A stretch of 64,000 nucleotides of DNA from Tridacna crocea (Eukaryota; Mollusca; Bivalvia; Cardiida; Cardiidae). How positions within the stretch are numbered: position 1 is the first letter of the stretch; the number at the start of each line of letters is the position of its first letter. This document shows positions 29,516 to 40,432 of the stretch, one piece after another. The position numbers and the translations under genes are program-made. The notes beneath the pieces are model-generated. The model searched no databases. It was not told the origin of the DNA and saw only the letters and a program-made list of their open reading frames with translations. Where the stretch lies: the NCBI GenBank assembly GCA_943736015.1, contig OX031069.1, forward strand, positions 44,488,728 to 44,552,727, read 5' to 3'.

Positions 29516-29734
29516 ACCAAACGACAATATTTTAGGCTTGTCCAAATAGAAAGCATTTGCAGACGACAAAATATAAGTGACTGAAAATTTGAAATTTGTT
29601 TTGTGAAGGGTAGAAAGCATTGTGGGAAAAGGAGAAAATGCTGGTTACCAGCATTTTCTCCTTTTCCCACAATGTTTTCTAAAGGCTTCTTTCTCAGGGG
29701 CGTCAGAAGTAGGGATTGTGTGGTAATCGGTTAA
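29516..29734 (-). mobile_element. A-family element
   Basis: TTAACCCATTACCAAACGAC to GTGTGGTAATCGGTTAA. The full central palindrome is intact (AGCATTGTGGG on the left, CCCACAATG on the right) with apex CTGGTTACCAG. Confidence 0.75.
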
Positions 29735-29799
29735 GCATTAGAAAGAGATCTGGTGGCATTATTGCATGACAAACTATGAACAACATCCTTTGTCTTAAC

Positions 29800-30063
29800 C
29801 CCAGAGTTTTCTAAATTTTGAAAGAAAGATTACTTCTGATTGGCTAAACCATTTGGTGTGGGTAATCAAAAGTAATGTTACTTTCAAATTTAGGGGCTAT
29901 ACGTACTTTCTCGAAGAAACTTTTTAGCCAAACAGAGTTTCTATGCTAAAATGTCTTTTTCCAGTGCATATTAGTTTTATGGCACATTTAAAAAAAAAAA
30001 AAAAAAAAATAAAAAAAGAAGGAAAATAGTTAAGCGATACGGGGCCAATATGACCCTCTTGTA
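29800..30063. mobile_element. Decayed H half and C 3' end
   Basis: CAGAGTTTTCTAAATTTTG with CTTCTGATTGGCTAAACC is an H-like half at 29805-29900. A 20-base A run lies at about 29990-30010. GCGATACGGGGCCAATATGA, CCCTCTTGT at about 30034-30062 is a C-family 3' end. Confidence 0.4.
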
Positions 30064-30266
30064 TTGTTAACAACTTTAAAGCGTCTTCAGAGATGACACA
30101 AATGTCAGAATTTGTTAAGGCGTTACAGACTCTGCGTAAGAAAGATGTTTACAACTCGCTCGAGACCTTCTGCCTAGCGTGGTATCAAATTTTTATACGA
30201 AATTGAAAGCACGTACAAGCAATAGGAATTTTACTACTACTGCTACGTATTTCATATATATTATAT

Positions 30267-30325
30267 CAAAGTTGTCTGCGCATGTCATATTCTTCGAAGA
30301 TTCGACCTGTCTTATATGACGCACA
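30267..30325 (+). mobile_element. I-family 5' fragment
   Basis: GTTGTCTGCGCATGTCATAT, TCTTCGAAGATTCGACCTG, TCTTATATGACGCACATCC, then the match to the family stops. The following 200 bases (including ACCCCCGGGAAAATTAATT) are not recognised. Confidence 0.6.
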
Positions 30326-30532
30326 TCCTCGGATACCCCGGGTCTTCCTATTTGCTACGCTACATCGACCCCCGGGAAAATTAATTAAATTTCCCTCGCT
30401 TTACCGCGGGCTGAATGCTGGCTTTTCATTGGTTCCATCATCATTTTGTGATGGGCAAGTCGATGTACACTATGACGTTTCGTATCGATTTTCAGCGGCT
30501 GATTCAAAGTTTTATTAGTGAATTGGCACCCA

Positions 30533-31261
30533 TAACTCTGGTTGCCATGGCAACCAAAAGGAAAAAAAAAAAATGACGAAATCTTAAAAAATCTTGTTCT
30601 CTGAAACTAGATGGCCTAGAGCTTTGATATTTGGTATGTAGCATCTCCTAGTAGACCTCTACCAAGATTGTTCATATGATGCCCCTGGGGTCAAAACTAG
30701 CCCCGCTCCGGGGGTCACAAGTTTGACACATAGAAACAAAGAAGGAAATTCTTCTCTGAAACTAGAAGGCCTAGCGCTTTGATATTTGGTATGTAGCATC
30801 TCCTGGTGGACCTCTACCAAGATTGTTCATATGATGCCCCTGGGGGTCAAAACTGGCCCCACCCTTGGGGTCACAAGTTTGAAACATAGGAACAAAGAAG
30901 GAAAACTTAAAAAAAAAAATCTTCTTCTCTGAAACAAGAAGGTCCAGAGCTTTGATATTTGGTATGTAGTATCTCCTAGTGGACCTCTACCAAGATTGTT
31001 CATATGATGCCACTGGGGTCAAAACTGGCTCCGTCCCGGGGGTCACAAGTTGGAAACATAGGAACAAAGAAGGAAAACTTTATAAATATTTCTCTCTGAA
31101 ACTGGAAATAGTAGAGCATTGATATTTCATTATGTAGCATCTTCTAGTGTACCTCTACCAAATACGATACGATGATCTTTTCGGAAAAGAAGAATTCTCA
31201 TTGTAGACCTTTTCAGCTTAGTACTCAGGTGAGCGATATAGGACCATCATGGTCCTCTTGT
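30533..31261 (+). mobile_element. C-family element, 5'-truncated, three tandem units
   Basis: It enters at CTCTGGTTGCCATGGCAACC, AAAAGG. Three units of about 165 bp follow, each with GGCCTAGAGCTTTGATATT, TGGTATGTAGCATCTCCTAG, ACCTCTACCAAGATTGTTC and GGGGTCACAAGTTTG. It ends GGTGAGCGATATAGGACC, ATCATGGTCCTCTTGTTT. The unit type matches 1031-1989. Confidence 0.65.
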
Positions 31262-31435
31262 TTAAGTAAACCGACGAAATGCAGAGTATATCCAGTTTAC
31301 CACTATCAAGTACACTGATTTTCCTATTGCTTAAAAGCAGCAGTCCCATCTATTCAATAGTTTGATACAAATGTTTTTGAGAAACTTAGAACGCTTTGAT
31401 TTCTTGATAAAAAAAAGCAGCGCTCAAACGTACAT

Positions 31436-31833
31436 TATTTCATGCTTTCCGGTAGGATATCGAGAAATAGAAGTGAAAATATTTTCCGATCTTACACTGG
31501 TACCACCAGTGAAAATACCGATTCTCACGTTCTTGTTGCCTAGGTAAATTACGCATGCCTCACAATGGGAAATATGACGTCATATACCTTACATTTCTCG
31601 CGCTTGACGTAGTATTGTAATGCGTTGCTATGCGGGAGGGGTACGCCACGGGGAATAAAGCAAAAGAACTGTACTGTACTTTGATGAAGCTCCTCCCAGA
31701 AAGGGTTAAAAGCATGAAATAAATAGAATATTTTTTTTTCGGTGAAAGATCAAAATTTATTTCATCGAGTGAACACCATCGGTGATATTTTCACGGGTGG
31801 CGCAGCCACGAAAAAACAAATATCCTCTATATA
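31436..31833 (-). mobile_element. E-family element with truncated hairpin
   Basis: TTATTTCATGCTTTCCGGTA to CAAATATCCTCTATA in reverse. It has TGACGTCA at about 31573 and CGGGAGGGGTACGCCACGGG. An extra TAGTATTGTAATGCG duplication precedes GTTGCTATGCGGG. One hairpin arm is shortened (GGTGGCGCAGCCACG, then AAAAAACAAATATCC). Confidence 0.7.
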
Positions 31834-32057
31834 AATAATATGATAATTGAAGTAGAATTTTAAACTTACCACCTGTGAGAAACAAAAGCTTCTCGAATCT
31901 AGGCTTTCCTAGTGAATGAAAATATATCATTTAACATATTAAGATTTAGTAGTCCATTAGATACGTTTGTCAGAGACCTAGAAATCTTTGATTCCAGATA
32001 AACTTGAAATTTAATGAAATAGGGGTAGGATGAGTTTAAAAAACATGGAATGAAAAG

Positions 32058-32410
32058 GACGTTGTCTGTGCAAGTCATATTCTTCGAAGATTCGACCTGT
32101 CTTTTTGACGCATCACTCTCCCCGATATTGGGGAGATTGTAGTAATACGCGCTATAAAGTAGCAATGGAGAAAATGGCCTTTTATCAATACTTTTTAGGA
32201 AAATTCAGGCCTGTTTTAGCTCCAGATTTCTGTAAACTGCTGATCATAGCTGAATGAATCGCACCAGGTAGGATTTATTGAGTAAACATTTATTTTAGTT
32301 TCAAAGTAACGGTTGTCGCGTAGAAAAGTAGTCCGATTCTGTACCCAGGATGCCCAAATTAGATAAATGACTATTTGTAGAATGCCATCTAGCGGGAGAG
32401 AATGATGAAA
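32058..32410 (+). mobile_element. I-family repeat
   Basis: ACGTTGTCTGTGCAAGTCAT, TTCTTCGAAGATTCGACCTG, through GCTGATCATAGCTGAATGAA, TGAGTAAACATTTATTTTAG, CTGTACCCAGGATGCCCAAA, to GAATGCCATCTAGCGGG. It aligns over its whole length with 4140-4500. Confidence 0.65.
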
Positions 32411-32727
32411 AGGACATATTGGATATCTTTTTCTGAATTGGGATGGTGGAAAAAATAGAAATTGCAAAAAAAATGGGACAAAAATACATATATTGGAAAA
32501 AAGAAAGACTTGCCAGAGGCAGGATTTAACTTACAACTTGTGACAAACAAACCCCATCTCGAGTCAAACAGAACGCCATAAAAAGCACAGTTTGATCTAG
32601 GATCAACACATTTCGACATTTTCGTTGGTTTTCCAAATAAAGACAGCCTTGCAAATTTAATAGCAGCGTCTCCATGCAGACAGAAAATGTCTGTTTCATT
32701 CATTTAGCGCTCCAAAGGTGGTAGTCC

Positions 32728-32946
32728 TTAACCATACGGTTCTGGATTTTATCAATAAATAGAGAATACTTTTGAAATCATTGTGGGAAAATGGTGTATA
32801 GTGGTCACCAGAATTTCCTCGATACCCACGATATTTTCGACCTCATTTAAGAAAAATTCTTTCACTACAGCCACATTTCAATTGTCGTCTGAAAATGCTT
32901 TCAATTCGGCAAAGTTTAAATGTTTTGCCGCTTGATAAAGAGTTCA
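32728..32946 (+). mobile_element. Degenerate A-family copy
   Basis: TTAACCATACGGTTCTGG, ACTTTTGAAATCATTGTGGG, AAAATGGTGTATAGTGGTCA, then CAATTGTCGTCTGAAAATGC, TTTCAATTCGG. The central palindrome has decayed to short pairs. Confidence 0.5.
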
Positions 32947-33039
32947 TGTTCTCGGCATCAAATCTAAAAATGCGGGCTTTTTCGGAAAAGTACAATCAAA
33001 TGACACTCAAAATGTCTTTTATCCTATTGGTTTAACTAA

Positions 33040-33152
33040 ACAAGCGGATGGTATAGATCCAAGATCAGACTGCACGTTCTGTGCAGTCTGATCTTGATCT
33101 ATACCATCCGCAAAAGCCAAGGTCTGGGTCTAGGGCAGTGAAGGTGTTAATC
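33040..33152 (-). mobile_element. D-family element with covaried outer stem
   Basis: The hairpin at 33045-33110 has outer arms CGGATGGTATAGATCC and GATCTATACCATCCG, changed together from the usual CGGACAGTGTAG and CTACACTGTCCG. The apex is GCACGTTCTGTGC. It is followed by AAAAGCCAAGGTCTGGGTC, GGCAGTGAAGGTGTTAA. Confidence 0.7.
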
Positions 33153-33324
33153 CTTCAGGAATGCCATCTAAATAGCTAATGCTTCTACTGAAAGTAGAGA
33201 CATCAGTATAAATATTTAATTTGTTATCCAACAAACAGAATGTAGTCACACTTTGTTCACGGTGTTTATTGCCTTAGGGAGGAAACCTGCATCAAAGACA
33301 ATTTCTTTTCCAGGCATTATTTAA

Positions 33325-33480
33325 GGATAACCCATCCTAACGGTATACCTGTATCGTCGTCTTTCATCGCCGAAAAAAACGTACAGCTTCGGCAAAGACT
33401 TTGGGAAATCCGTAACGATCGGCTAATAGACGCTGGTTCCCCGCATCGATCATTGGACAGGTCATCATACCTCTCCAACA
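33325..33480. mobile_element. K-family copy
   Basis: TATCGTCGTCTTTCATCGCC, GAAAAAAACGTACAGCTTCG, GCAAAGACTTTGGG, CGATCGGCTAATAGACGCTG, GTTCCCCGCATCGATC match the left arm and loop of 9905-10132. The right arm is shorter. Confidence 0.5.
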
Positions 33481-33489
33481 GTGGTGAGT

Positions 33490-34245
33490 TTAAAAGGCAG
33501 ACTGCCACAGAATTTGCTGTCTAAATCAATTTTTTTGTGCGAAATTGCTCTGATCAGTACACAGTCTGTTTCGTCATGGTTTTGTAAATAAAGCGAAATC
33601 AAAAAAACCGAAACGGGAAATGGACGTGGTTTATTTTTTATACGACGAATTTCAGTAAAAATATTTGTTACGTTAATTTGCCATGGCTGCAAATGACCCC
33701 TTGAATAATTGTAATTTCTCATTAAGCAAATAAATCTAAGCAGAAGAAATATGAGAAGAATTTCGTTAAAAAAGAGAAAGCAGACTGCTGGTCAAGATCA
33801 TGCCACTTGAAAACGCAAGAAGAAGGCCAAATAATCGTCATGTAAAGCATATGAGGTTTCTACGCGGCGGCTTTTTTACTTGTTTGTTTACGCATATCAA
33901 AATGTATTGAAATAAAAAGCCAATAAACTATTTGAAAACAATGATGCTGACCTCTCCTGGCTTCTTTAAAAAAAAAAAAGCCAATTTGTAGATTACTTGA
34001 ATCTTACCTGGGAAGGCGATGTTTCACGAGTCCAATTAGAAGGCACCCTATCCCTAATATAAATACTTACTCCTCTTTTAGAACCCTTGTATATATATGG
34101 TAGGAAAATGAAGAAGGCTTGCGAGGTAGTGGGATTTCTGGTATTCCGGTAGATTCCTCCAATCTGTGGAGCACTCTCTTTTGAGATATGTCTGTACACA
34201 TCTAGAGTAGATCCATAACTATAAACTGGTAAATTAACACACATG
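33490..34245. other. No recognisable feature
   Basis: A 12-base A run lies at about 33969. Short open frames exist on the minus strand but show no recognisable motif; the one at 33993-34244 could be the 3' flank of the LINE that follows. Confidence 0.4.
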
Positions 34246-34254
34246 CACTAGTAT

Positions 34255-34860
34255 TTATGCCATCATCCACTTTGTAATAAAATATTTACGTATTGCACTT
34301 TCACGGTTCTGTTTACGATGATATCTAAGTTCCACAGAACTCTTAATATGTAATGCACAACACATATAGACCTTGTGATTGTTTCTATTCTTTTCGATGT
34401 CCAACGTCTTAATGCGATAACATGTTTTGTCTTTTCGGCACAATTAACCTGATTTAACATTATTTAAATATTGCCTTAAAATTTCTATATGCTTTCTAAC
34501 ATGGGACATTCCAAGAGGAAATGGATGACACCTTCACTATTTTTTCACACATGTCAGAGCTCACATTTTGAAAGAGGGCAGCAGTTGACACACTTGTAGT
34601 TGCAGCCTTTCTAACTTCTGTATATCTGATTTGTATACTGTAATTTTTCTATTCCATACAACGCCTTTGGGATGACGTATGTTTGCCACAGTTTTATTGC
34701 AATCTTGGGGAGCATGCCTTTCCTGACATGAAACCCAGGTCCCAGGGGGGCAGGAGTTGTATTTCTGGCCACTTTCAATAGGTCTTCAATTTTGACTCTA
34801 TTTCCCTCTCTTCTTATAATCCCAATGTGCCCTGTTTCTCTCTTTTGGGTGATTTCATCC
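34255..34860 (-). pseudogene. LINE C-terminal region
   Basis: The minus-strand reading gives VKIEDLLKVARNT, LGPGFHVRKGMLPKIA, KLWQTYVIPKALYGIEKL, YTNQIYRS and, after a frame change, a CPLSKCEL...HFLLECP segment that resembles the C-terminal Cys/His region of many LINE proteins. Further downstream, frames rich in Lys and Arg may be the last residues of the ORF. Several stops interrupt it. Confidence 0.6.
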
Positions 34861-34984
34861 TAACTTTGCTTATTTTTATTTAATGGTACAAGATCTGATT
34901 TACAAGGATTATTTTGACTATATATATATCTTTGCTATTGTGTCTACTATATTCAATAAGGCTTGGGTTTCAGCTTCTGAAATC

Positions 34985-35190
34985 AAGATTTGCAATGTCA
35001 TCTGCGCATTTTGGAGAGGCTGTGTTCACGTGGCCTATACTTGCTCCCAAGTTGGATCTCTCTATACCCTTCAGAATATCTTTATTATACAACTTGTATA
35101 AGATGGTTGATAAATTCGCTCCTTGTCATATTCCTTGCATCAAAGCACTTCTGAGGAGAATTCGTGGTCCCACTTTACTTTAACTGTCAT
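34985..35190 (-). pseudogene. LINE reverse transcriptase, catalytic motif C segment
   Basis: On the minus strand, VKWDHEFSSEV (about 35170) is followed, after a frame change, by SNLGASIGHVNT, ASPKCADDIANL. ADD is the catalytic Asp pair of the polymerase palm. The usual tyrosine (YADD) is a cysteine here, which many LINEs share. The plus-strand frames at 34883-35183 are shadows. Confidence 0.65.
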
Positions 35191-35199
35191 ATTCCTGTA

Positions 35200-35510
35200 A
35201 ATATTTCTTAAAATATACGAATACGAATACATCATTTCAAGAAAAATACAATATTTGATTTGGACTTTTTAAGCTCTGAGTTGTGTTTGCATTGATCTAC
35301 TTTGTATATATAAATATATAAAAGTACTGTATATATAAATATATAAAAACATGAAAAAAAAGGTTATCATGAATTTGACCAAGTGGCCCAGTTCCATAAA
35401 TTTCAGACTTATCCGCTCAAGAATACATCTTTTAATCTGGCATTTAGGCACTGCTATAATATATATATGTATACTTTGTTTTCGGTCATGAGATAATACC
35501 CAAAGGTCAA
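35200..35510 (-). other. A+T-rich stretch inside the LINE region
   Basis: It contains ATATATAAATATATAAAA repeats (about 35305-35345) and shows no LINE homology. It may be an insertion between the polymerase segments. Confidence 0.4.
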
Positions 35511-35514
35511 ATGT

Positions 35515-35765
35515 ATCTCAGCAAAGTTGACAGTAAGATCAAAGATCGGACCATCAAATATATGTCAGGAAAACTGACAGTAACATCAAAGATCGGGCTA
35601 TCAAATGTATCTCAGCAAAACTGAAAGTAAGATCAAAGATAGAACTATCAAAAACATGTCGGGAAAACTGATGGTAAGATTAAAGATTGGACTATCAAAT
35701 GTATCTCGGCAAAATTTACTGTAAGATCAAGGATCGGACTATCAAATGTAATTCAGCAAATGTAC
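35515..35765. repeat. Minisatellite inside the LINE, period about 45 bp
   Basis: There are five to six imperfect units of GTAAGATCAAAGATCGGAC, TATCAAATGTATCTCAGC and AAAACTGA. It lies between polymerase motif A (about 35820-35935) and motif C (about 35000), so it interrupts the catalytic domain. Confidence 0.7.
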
Positions 35766-35910
35766 TTATTTATAAATCCCCTGTAATTCAATGATGTTAT
35801 AATTTGTTGAATAAAATGTCATAATTAACTCTGCCAAAAGCTTTTTGTGACAAGATTTACAGTATAGAGTTCTTTCTTGGTGTACGAATATTCTTCAATA
35901 GTTTGGCTAA

Positions 35911-36546
35911 CTATAGATGCTGCATTGAGAGGTGATGTCTTTTCTGTAATTTGCTCTGGGTGTGCCATAGTTTTGGTTCTAATCTGTCCTTTATGATACT
36001 TTCTAAAATGGTAGAGAATTTGTTGGTGACGGTTATGCCTCTATAATTCTCTGGTAACATCTTACCTTTATTTGGCTTTGGTACTGGTGTAATATATCCA
36101 GACTTAACTTTCTTTGGGACATCTTGTTTTTGAAATATAAGCTTGATGGTATGAGCTATTAAGGGAAGTAACTCTTCTGGGCTGTTTTTAAAATGCTCTG
36201 CTGATATTCCTCCTGTGTCTGCAGCTTTACCTAATTTCATTTTCTTAATTGCCATATTTATCTCTCTGTTGCTTTGCACTTTGATTTCTAGTTCGGATAC
36301 ACTTTCTATTTTCTCTGTGATGTCATTCCGAAGCTTTGCAAGTTCTAATTTTTCAGTTTTAAAGTTACCATAGTCTTTAATGCAATATAGGTCAAAGAAG
36401 TAATCTTTCCATCCTCCCAGAACAATGTCTTGGGTTTGTTGTTCTTTGTTCCTAAATATCATAGCACTAATACCAGTTTTGTTTTTCCGTTGGTTCTGCA
36501 CAAGCCTGTGAAATAGTTTTGTATCATCTTTAGAGGTCTTCATCAT
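35911..36546 (-). pseudogene. LINE reverse transcriptase N-terminal segment (211 codons)
   Basis: This is the longest open frame in the window. It holds a linker (TKLFHRLVQNQRKNKTG, WKDYFFDLY), the fingers motif AIKKMKLGKAADTGG, and TPVPKPNKGKMLPENYRG, ITVTNKFSTILESIIKDRL. It stops after a frameshift; the next conserved block (SPLNAASIVSQTIEEYS, VNLVTK) lies in another frame at about 35820-35940, with motif A degraded. It is a fragment of the LINE ORF2, not a host gene. Confidence 0.75.
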
Positions 36547-36939
36547 ATTATCAAAGTATTTGTTATTTTTTGATACTATAGCTCTTCTTTGTGCCCTACG
36601 CAGTTTTTTTTTGCCATACGTGATTCATTTTTCAACCTGACATTTGTGTGTCTAATTTCCAATCATGGTAAGCTTGTTTTTGGAAATTTAAGATATGAGA
36701 GTGATCTCAAAATTCCAAATACCCTTTCCAATTGTACGGATTTTTTTTTTTTCAAATATCCGGGAATAGATTGCTGGGCAGCCTGATGTAAGGTTTTCCC
36801 AAGTAGTTCTAAAGTTTCTGTAGAGCTCTGTACTTTCTTCAGGTTTTTCTGTGAAACCTTTGCTGAATCACATTTACGCCGGTGCGGTTTTTTTTATTAT
36901 TGTTTTCTTTTGTTGGTCTTTTTTAATCAAGTTTCTATC

Positions 36940-37560
36940 TAATTCTGCTATGATCAGACTGTGATCAGAGATATTATGTATATCCATATCTAAAGTTTGT
37001 GTTGTTGTAGATTACCTCTATGTAATATATTATCTATTTGTGAAGTGTATCTCCCATTGTGGTGATAAACAGTATCCTCTATTGGGTAGTTCTTAGCCAT
37101 TTGGAGCTAACTGGTCTTCACAAATTCTAGGAATAAATTATCTCTACTTCTGTCTATTCTGTGTAGTGATGCATTAAAATCATCACATACGATGATATCA
37201 TTTTCTCTGCCATAGATTTTTTCTGCCATAGATTTTACAAATTTGCTCTTGCTCTGCAAGAATCTCTTTATATTCCTCATCATTTCTGGTTGCTTTTGAC
37301 GGCATACAGATATTTGTTAGACTTTTTCTCACAGTTTATTGTCACTACATTGATTCTATTTCCTCTCCCTGTATGGAACTTAACTGAGTGGTCTATGTTC
37401 CAGAAAGTGGCAACACCTCCATAACCCTTTCCCATTACAAAGTTGATGGAGTCATTTTCATCATCCACTGACTTAGCTGTATATTCATGGTTGGGAGAGA
37501 GTTCAGTGAGTTTGTATTTTTCAAAAGAATATAACCAATGTTCTTGCATTACTATTATGT
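36940..37560 (-). pseudogene. LINE AP-endonuclease segment
   Basis: Minus-strand 37549-37280 encodes MQEHWLYSFEKYKLTE, SINFVMGKGYGGVATFW, and VVTINCEKKSNKYLYAV. After a frame change, NDIIVCDDFNASLHRI and NGRYTSQIDNILHRG follow, then SLITV with the SDH equivalent. QEHW, DFNA, SxID and SDH are the expected AP-endonuclease markers in order. At least two stops and one frameshift are visible. Confidence 0.7.
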
Positions 37561-38109
37561 CAAATATACTCAGAACTTTCCTGAGATATACCTGATTGGT
37601 AAGAACATTTTGGATATTAATTGGTCCTATGAGGATCTTCTTATGTGTCTTGCTGTTTGTTCGCTTGCTCGGCCATGGCCCGAAAAATGTTCTTTGCGGT
37701 TTTCTTTATTGTTCTGGTCTGTACATTGATCTAATTTTACTACACTATCGCTACGAGTTTGTTCTTGTAGAATACTTTTTATTTCTTGAATATGTAATTG
37801 TAGACTACTCTCATCATTACTTGGCTTTTGATTATGCTGTCTCTGTAGAGTGTCTAAATTTTGGGGTATTTCATATTTGACTCGTATCTTATCTCTGCTG
37901 GGTTCACCATACACACTATTGACGGTAGATACTTCATTAATGTTTCTCTATGTGTATCACAGAACGGTGTTTTACTATGCTTAGTTTCGTGGGGATTACT
38001 TGTTTTAAGGTTGTTCCTGGGGCCTCTTTGAGCCATCTGTTTTGAGTGTTTCTGTTGCACTATTTGCTTTTGATTATCCAATCTTCCATGCCCGCTCCTG
38101 CTGGTTTTA

Positions 38110-39075
38110 GTTCTAGGTCAAAGAGTATGACTTAGTTGACTAACATAAATGGTACATGATTATTTCTGTGTGGGCTGTTGGTAAGTAGTATAGACTTGTG
38201 CTGTGGGGCTATGAACACCAAAAAAGTTTAGTATACATCCTGTTCTTCCTAGTTTGATCTTCTCTTTCTTTATGTAATTGTTCTTGAACAATGCTATCGG
38301 CAATAAGTCCACAGTTATAAACAATCGAATATGGCGTCTCAGAAGCTAATGATTGATGCTTCATTCAACACCGATATCAAATGGTATGACATACTACATA
38401 TTCAAACTGCAAGTTTAAGTGTCACTCTGTCGTTATAGCTGCATTTCTATCTGGAACTCTAGCCTCGTCACATTACTTCTATTCAGTTCAAAATGGCGTC
38501 AGGAGCTCAAAGGGGTCAAGCTTGTACAAAAGTAAGCAAGTACAGCTGCCTCTTTTTTCAGTACTAGGATGTTACCTTTCATTGCCTCATCTGGTAAAAG
38601 TTAATTAAAATGTACAGTTTGTTGCATCTCATAAAAAGTCGAAGAGATCTTGTCCCTCTTAAAAACCAATACGGCGTCGTGGACAAGGCACATGGGCGCG
38701 AATTCACAGATTAAAACTGAACTAAATAACAAGTAAAAACAACGCGTTGCCTGGTAATAGACACAGTTTAACACATTCACCACTTTCTAATTATTTCAAA
38801 AATGCTTGCAACAGATAAAGAGGTCGTCGCACAGTAAAAAGCCAACAAAACAACAAAAAAATTCTGAGCTCCAAAAACTACGTCCGCTCAGCTCGACATC
38901 CGGGCAACTTCATCCGGAACGAATGAATTAATTGGCATATTCAGACAATGCATTGCAATTACAAATACATCATATTTATAAGCCCATTTACGTTCTGATA
39001 ATGGAAATAAGATGTATTTGAGAAGCCTTCAGTCCGTAAGTAGAATGAAATATGTTTAGATTTAACTTCCCTATT
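38110..39075. other. No clear feature; possible short coding start
   Basis: ATGGCGTCAGG at 38493 opens 13 codons (MASGAQRGQACTK) that end at a donor-like A/GTAAGC at 38531/38532, the shape of a short first exon. A second ATGGCGTC lies near 38331 with a 36-codon frame. Neither has further support, and AAAATGGCG also occurs in repeats here (near 3562). Confidence 0.2.
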
Positions 39076-39079
39076 TCAG

Positions 39080-39270
39080 GGCCCGTATGCACCACTCTGA
39101 ATGACATTTTTCGTGTAATTCTCATTGTCTTCGTTTAAGTTTCAAAGTAATGTAGGTTTTGACTGGCTTTACCGAATGGTTAACCAATCAGAAATTACAC
39201 AACTTTTTAGCTTGAATGAGACGGAAAAATAAATCTTGAATAGTTGTTGAGTAAATTCGGCCTGCGTGAC
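39080..39270. mobile_element. Diverged H-family foldback
   Basis: GGGCCCGTATGCACCACTC at the left, TTGAGTAAATTCGGCC at the right. The centre has GGCTTTACCGAATGGTTAAC, CAATCAGAAATTACAC. Confidence 0.55.
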
Positions 39271-39556
39271 TGAGTAGAGGAGACAGATGGTTTGTAGACA
39301 AAGTTTCTGTGAAAACAAAATAAAATCCAAGTAACAAGTTTATTTCCTCTCTCAATGTCAAACATCAGACTGCTATTCCATGATAATATACTTCTTTTTT
39401 TTTAAGTAACGAAATTTCAGATTGGCTAGATAGAAATTGGGTTACTATGGAAATTAGATATTTCTTGAGAATTTGATTATAGATTGTGTGGTTACTAAAT
39501 ACAGTCCCTGTTGAAGAATTGGTACTGCCGCTGGAAAGGCAAGAATGGGATCTTTG

Positions 39557-39870
39557 TTATCCTTTTCGATGCCGAACACTTCCAATTTACTATCCTTTAC
39601 TCTTTCCACAATATTCTTTTCTGGCCTAAAGCTTTACATGCTTTATATACCGGACATCAGCAATTGTTTTCAATACTTTGTGCAAGAACTTTTGAGATAT
39701 TTTGAAAGAAAAGGATCCTTTTCGATGCCGAACACTTCCAATTTACTTTCTTTTACTCTTTCCACAATATTCTTTTCTGGCCTAAAACTTTTACATGCTT
39801 TATATATCGGAAATCAGTAATTGTTTGCAATACTTTGTGCATATATTTTTGAGATTTTTCTTAAAAGAAA
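39557..39870 (+). repeat. Tandem duplication, two units of about 155 bp
   Basis: ATCCTTTTCGATGCCGAACA, CTTCCAATTTACT, TCTTTCCACAATATTC, TTTTCTGGCCTAAA, CATGCTTTATATA, CAATACTTTGTGCA occur twice in the same order with few differences. Repeated peptides (MPNTSNLLSFTLSTIFFSG) in the frames here come from the duplication. The origin of the unit is unknown. Confidence 0.8.
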
Positions 39871-40011
39871 GGGATGCTGTAACAACACAGAGCGACAAAG
39901 ACAAGAATGTTAAAGAAGATAAAACACTTTGCACAGAGTACACATATTTAGGACATTACGACGCCGAAGACCTATCAACTTTTTCCATACCATATAGATG
40001 ACACCAGAAAT

Positions 40012-40090
40012 GTTCGTGGACATTGTAGATCAAGATCAGACTGCACAGAACGTGCAGTCTGATCTCTGATCAACACTGTTCACTGCCTTC
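40012..40090 (+). mobile_element. D-family hairpin
   Basis: GGACATTGTAGATCAAGATC, AGACTGCACAGAACGTGCAG, TCTGATCTCTGATCAACAC. The arms pair except for small differences. Confidence 0.6.
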
Positions 40091-40171
40091 TTTGAGACTG
40101 TGAACGAATCGTCTCTTGATCTTGTAGCAGAACTGTATAAATTGACATCGATATATTCAGTGGTGAAAAAA

Positions 40172-40394
40172 ATAACCCATTACCACACAATCCCTACTTT
40201 TGACGCCCCTGAGAAAGAAGCCTTTTGAAAACACTATGGGAAAAGGAGAAAATGCTTGTAACCAGCATTTTCTCCTTTTCCCACAGTGTTTTCTACCCTT
40301 CCCAGAACAAATTTCAATTTTTCTGTCACCTTTATTTTTGCAAATATTTTCAATTTAAACCAGTCTAGAATTTTGTCCTGTGGTAAAGAGTTAA
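40172..40394 (+). mobile_element. A-family element
   Basis: TAACCCATTACCACACAATC to TGTGGTAAAGAGTTAA. The stem has CACTATGGG left and CCCACAGTG right, so one pair has covaried and one is broken. Apex TTGTAACCAG. Confidence 0.7.
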
Positions 40395-40432
40395 AATGTA
40401 TATTTTTGCGACCAATTGGGATAAAGATAGCA

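Larger units (their letters stand above)
34250..38100 (-). pseudogene. Decayed LINE (non-LTR retrotransposon)
   Basis: Minus-strand pieces in different frames appear in the correct LINE order. An N-terminal basic Gln/Asn-rich stretch (38081-37630) comes first. An AP-type endonuclease follows, with MQEHWLYSFEKYKL (about 37545), GYGGVATFW, CDDFNASLHRIDRSRDN (about 37160-37195), SQIDNIL and SDH. A reverse transcriptase has LGKAADTGGISAEHF, TPVPKPNKGKMLPENYRGI and a CADD catalytic motif (34991-35008). The C-terminal region reads LGPGFHVRKGM, KLWQTYVIPKALYGI, then a Cys/His-type end with HFLLECP. Stops, frameshifts and an internal tandem tract make it inactive. The clade is not determined; CR1-like, RTE-like or related groups are possible. 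Confidence 0.8.
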
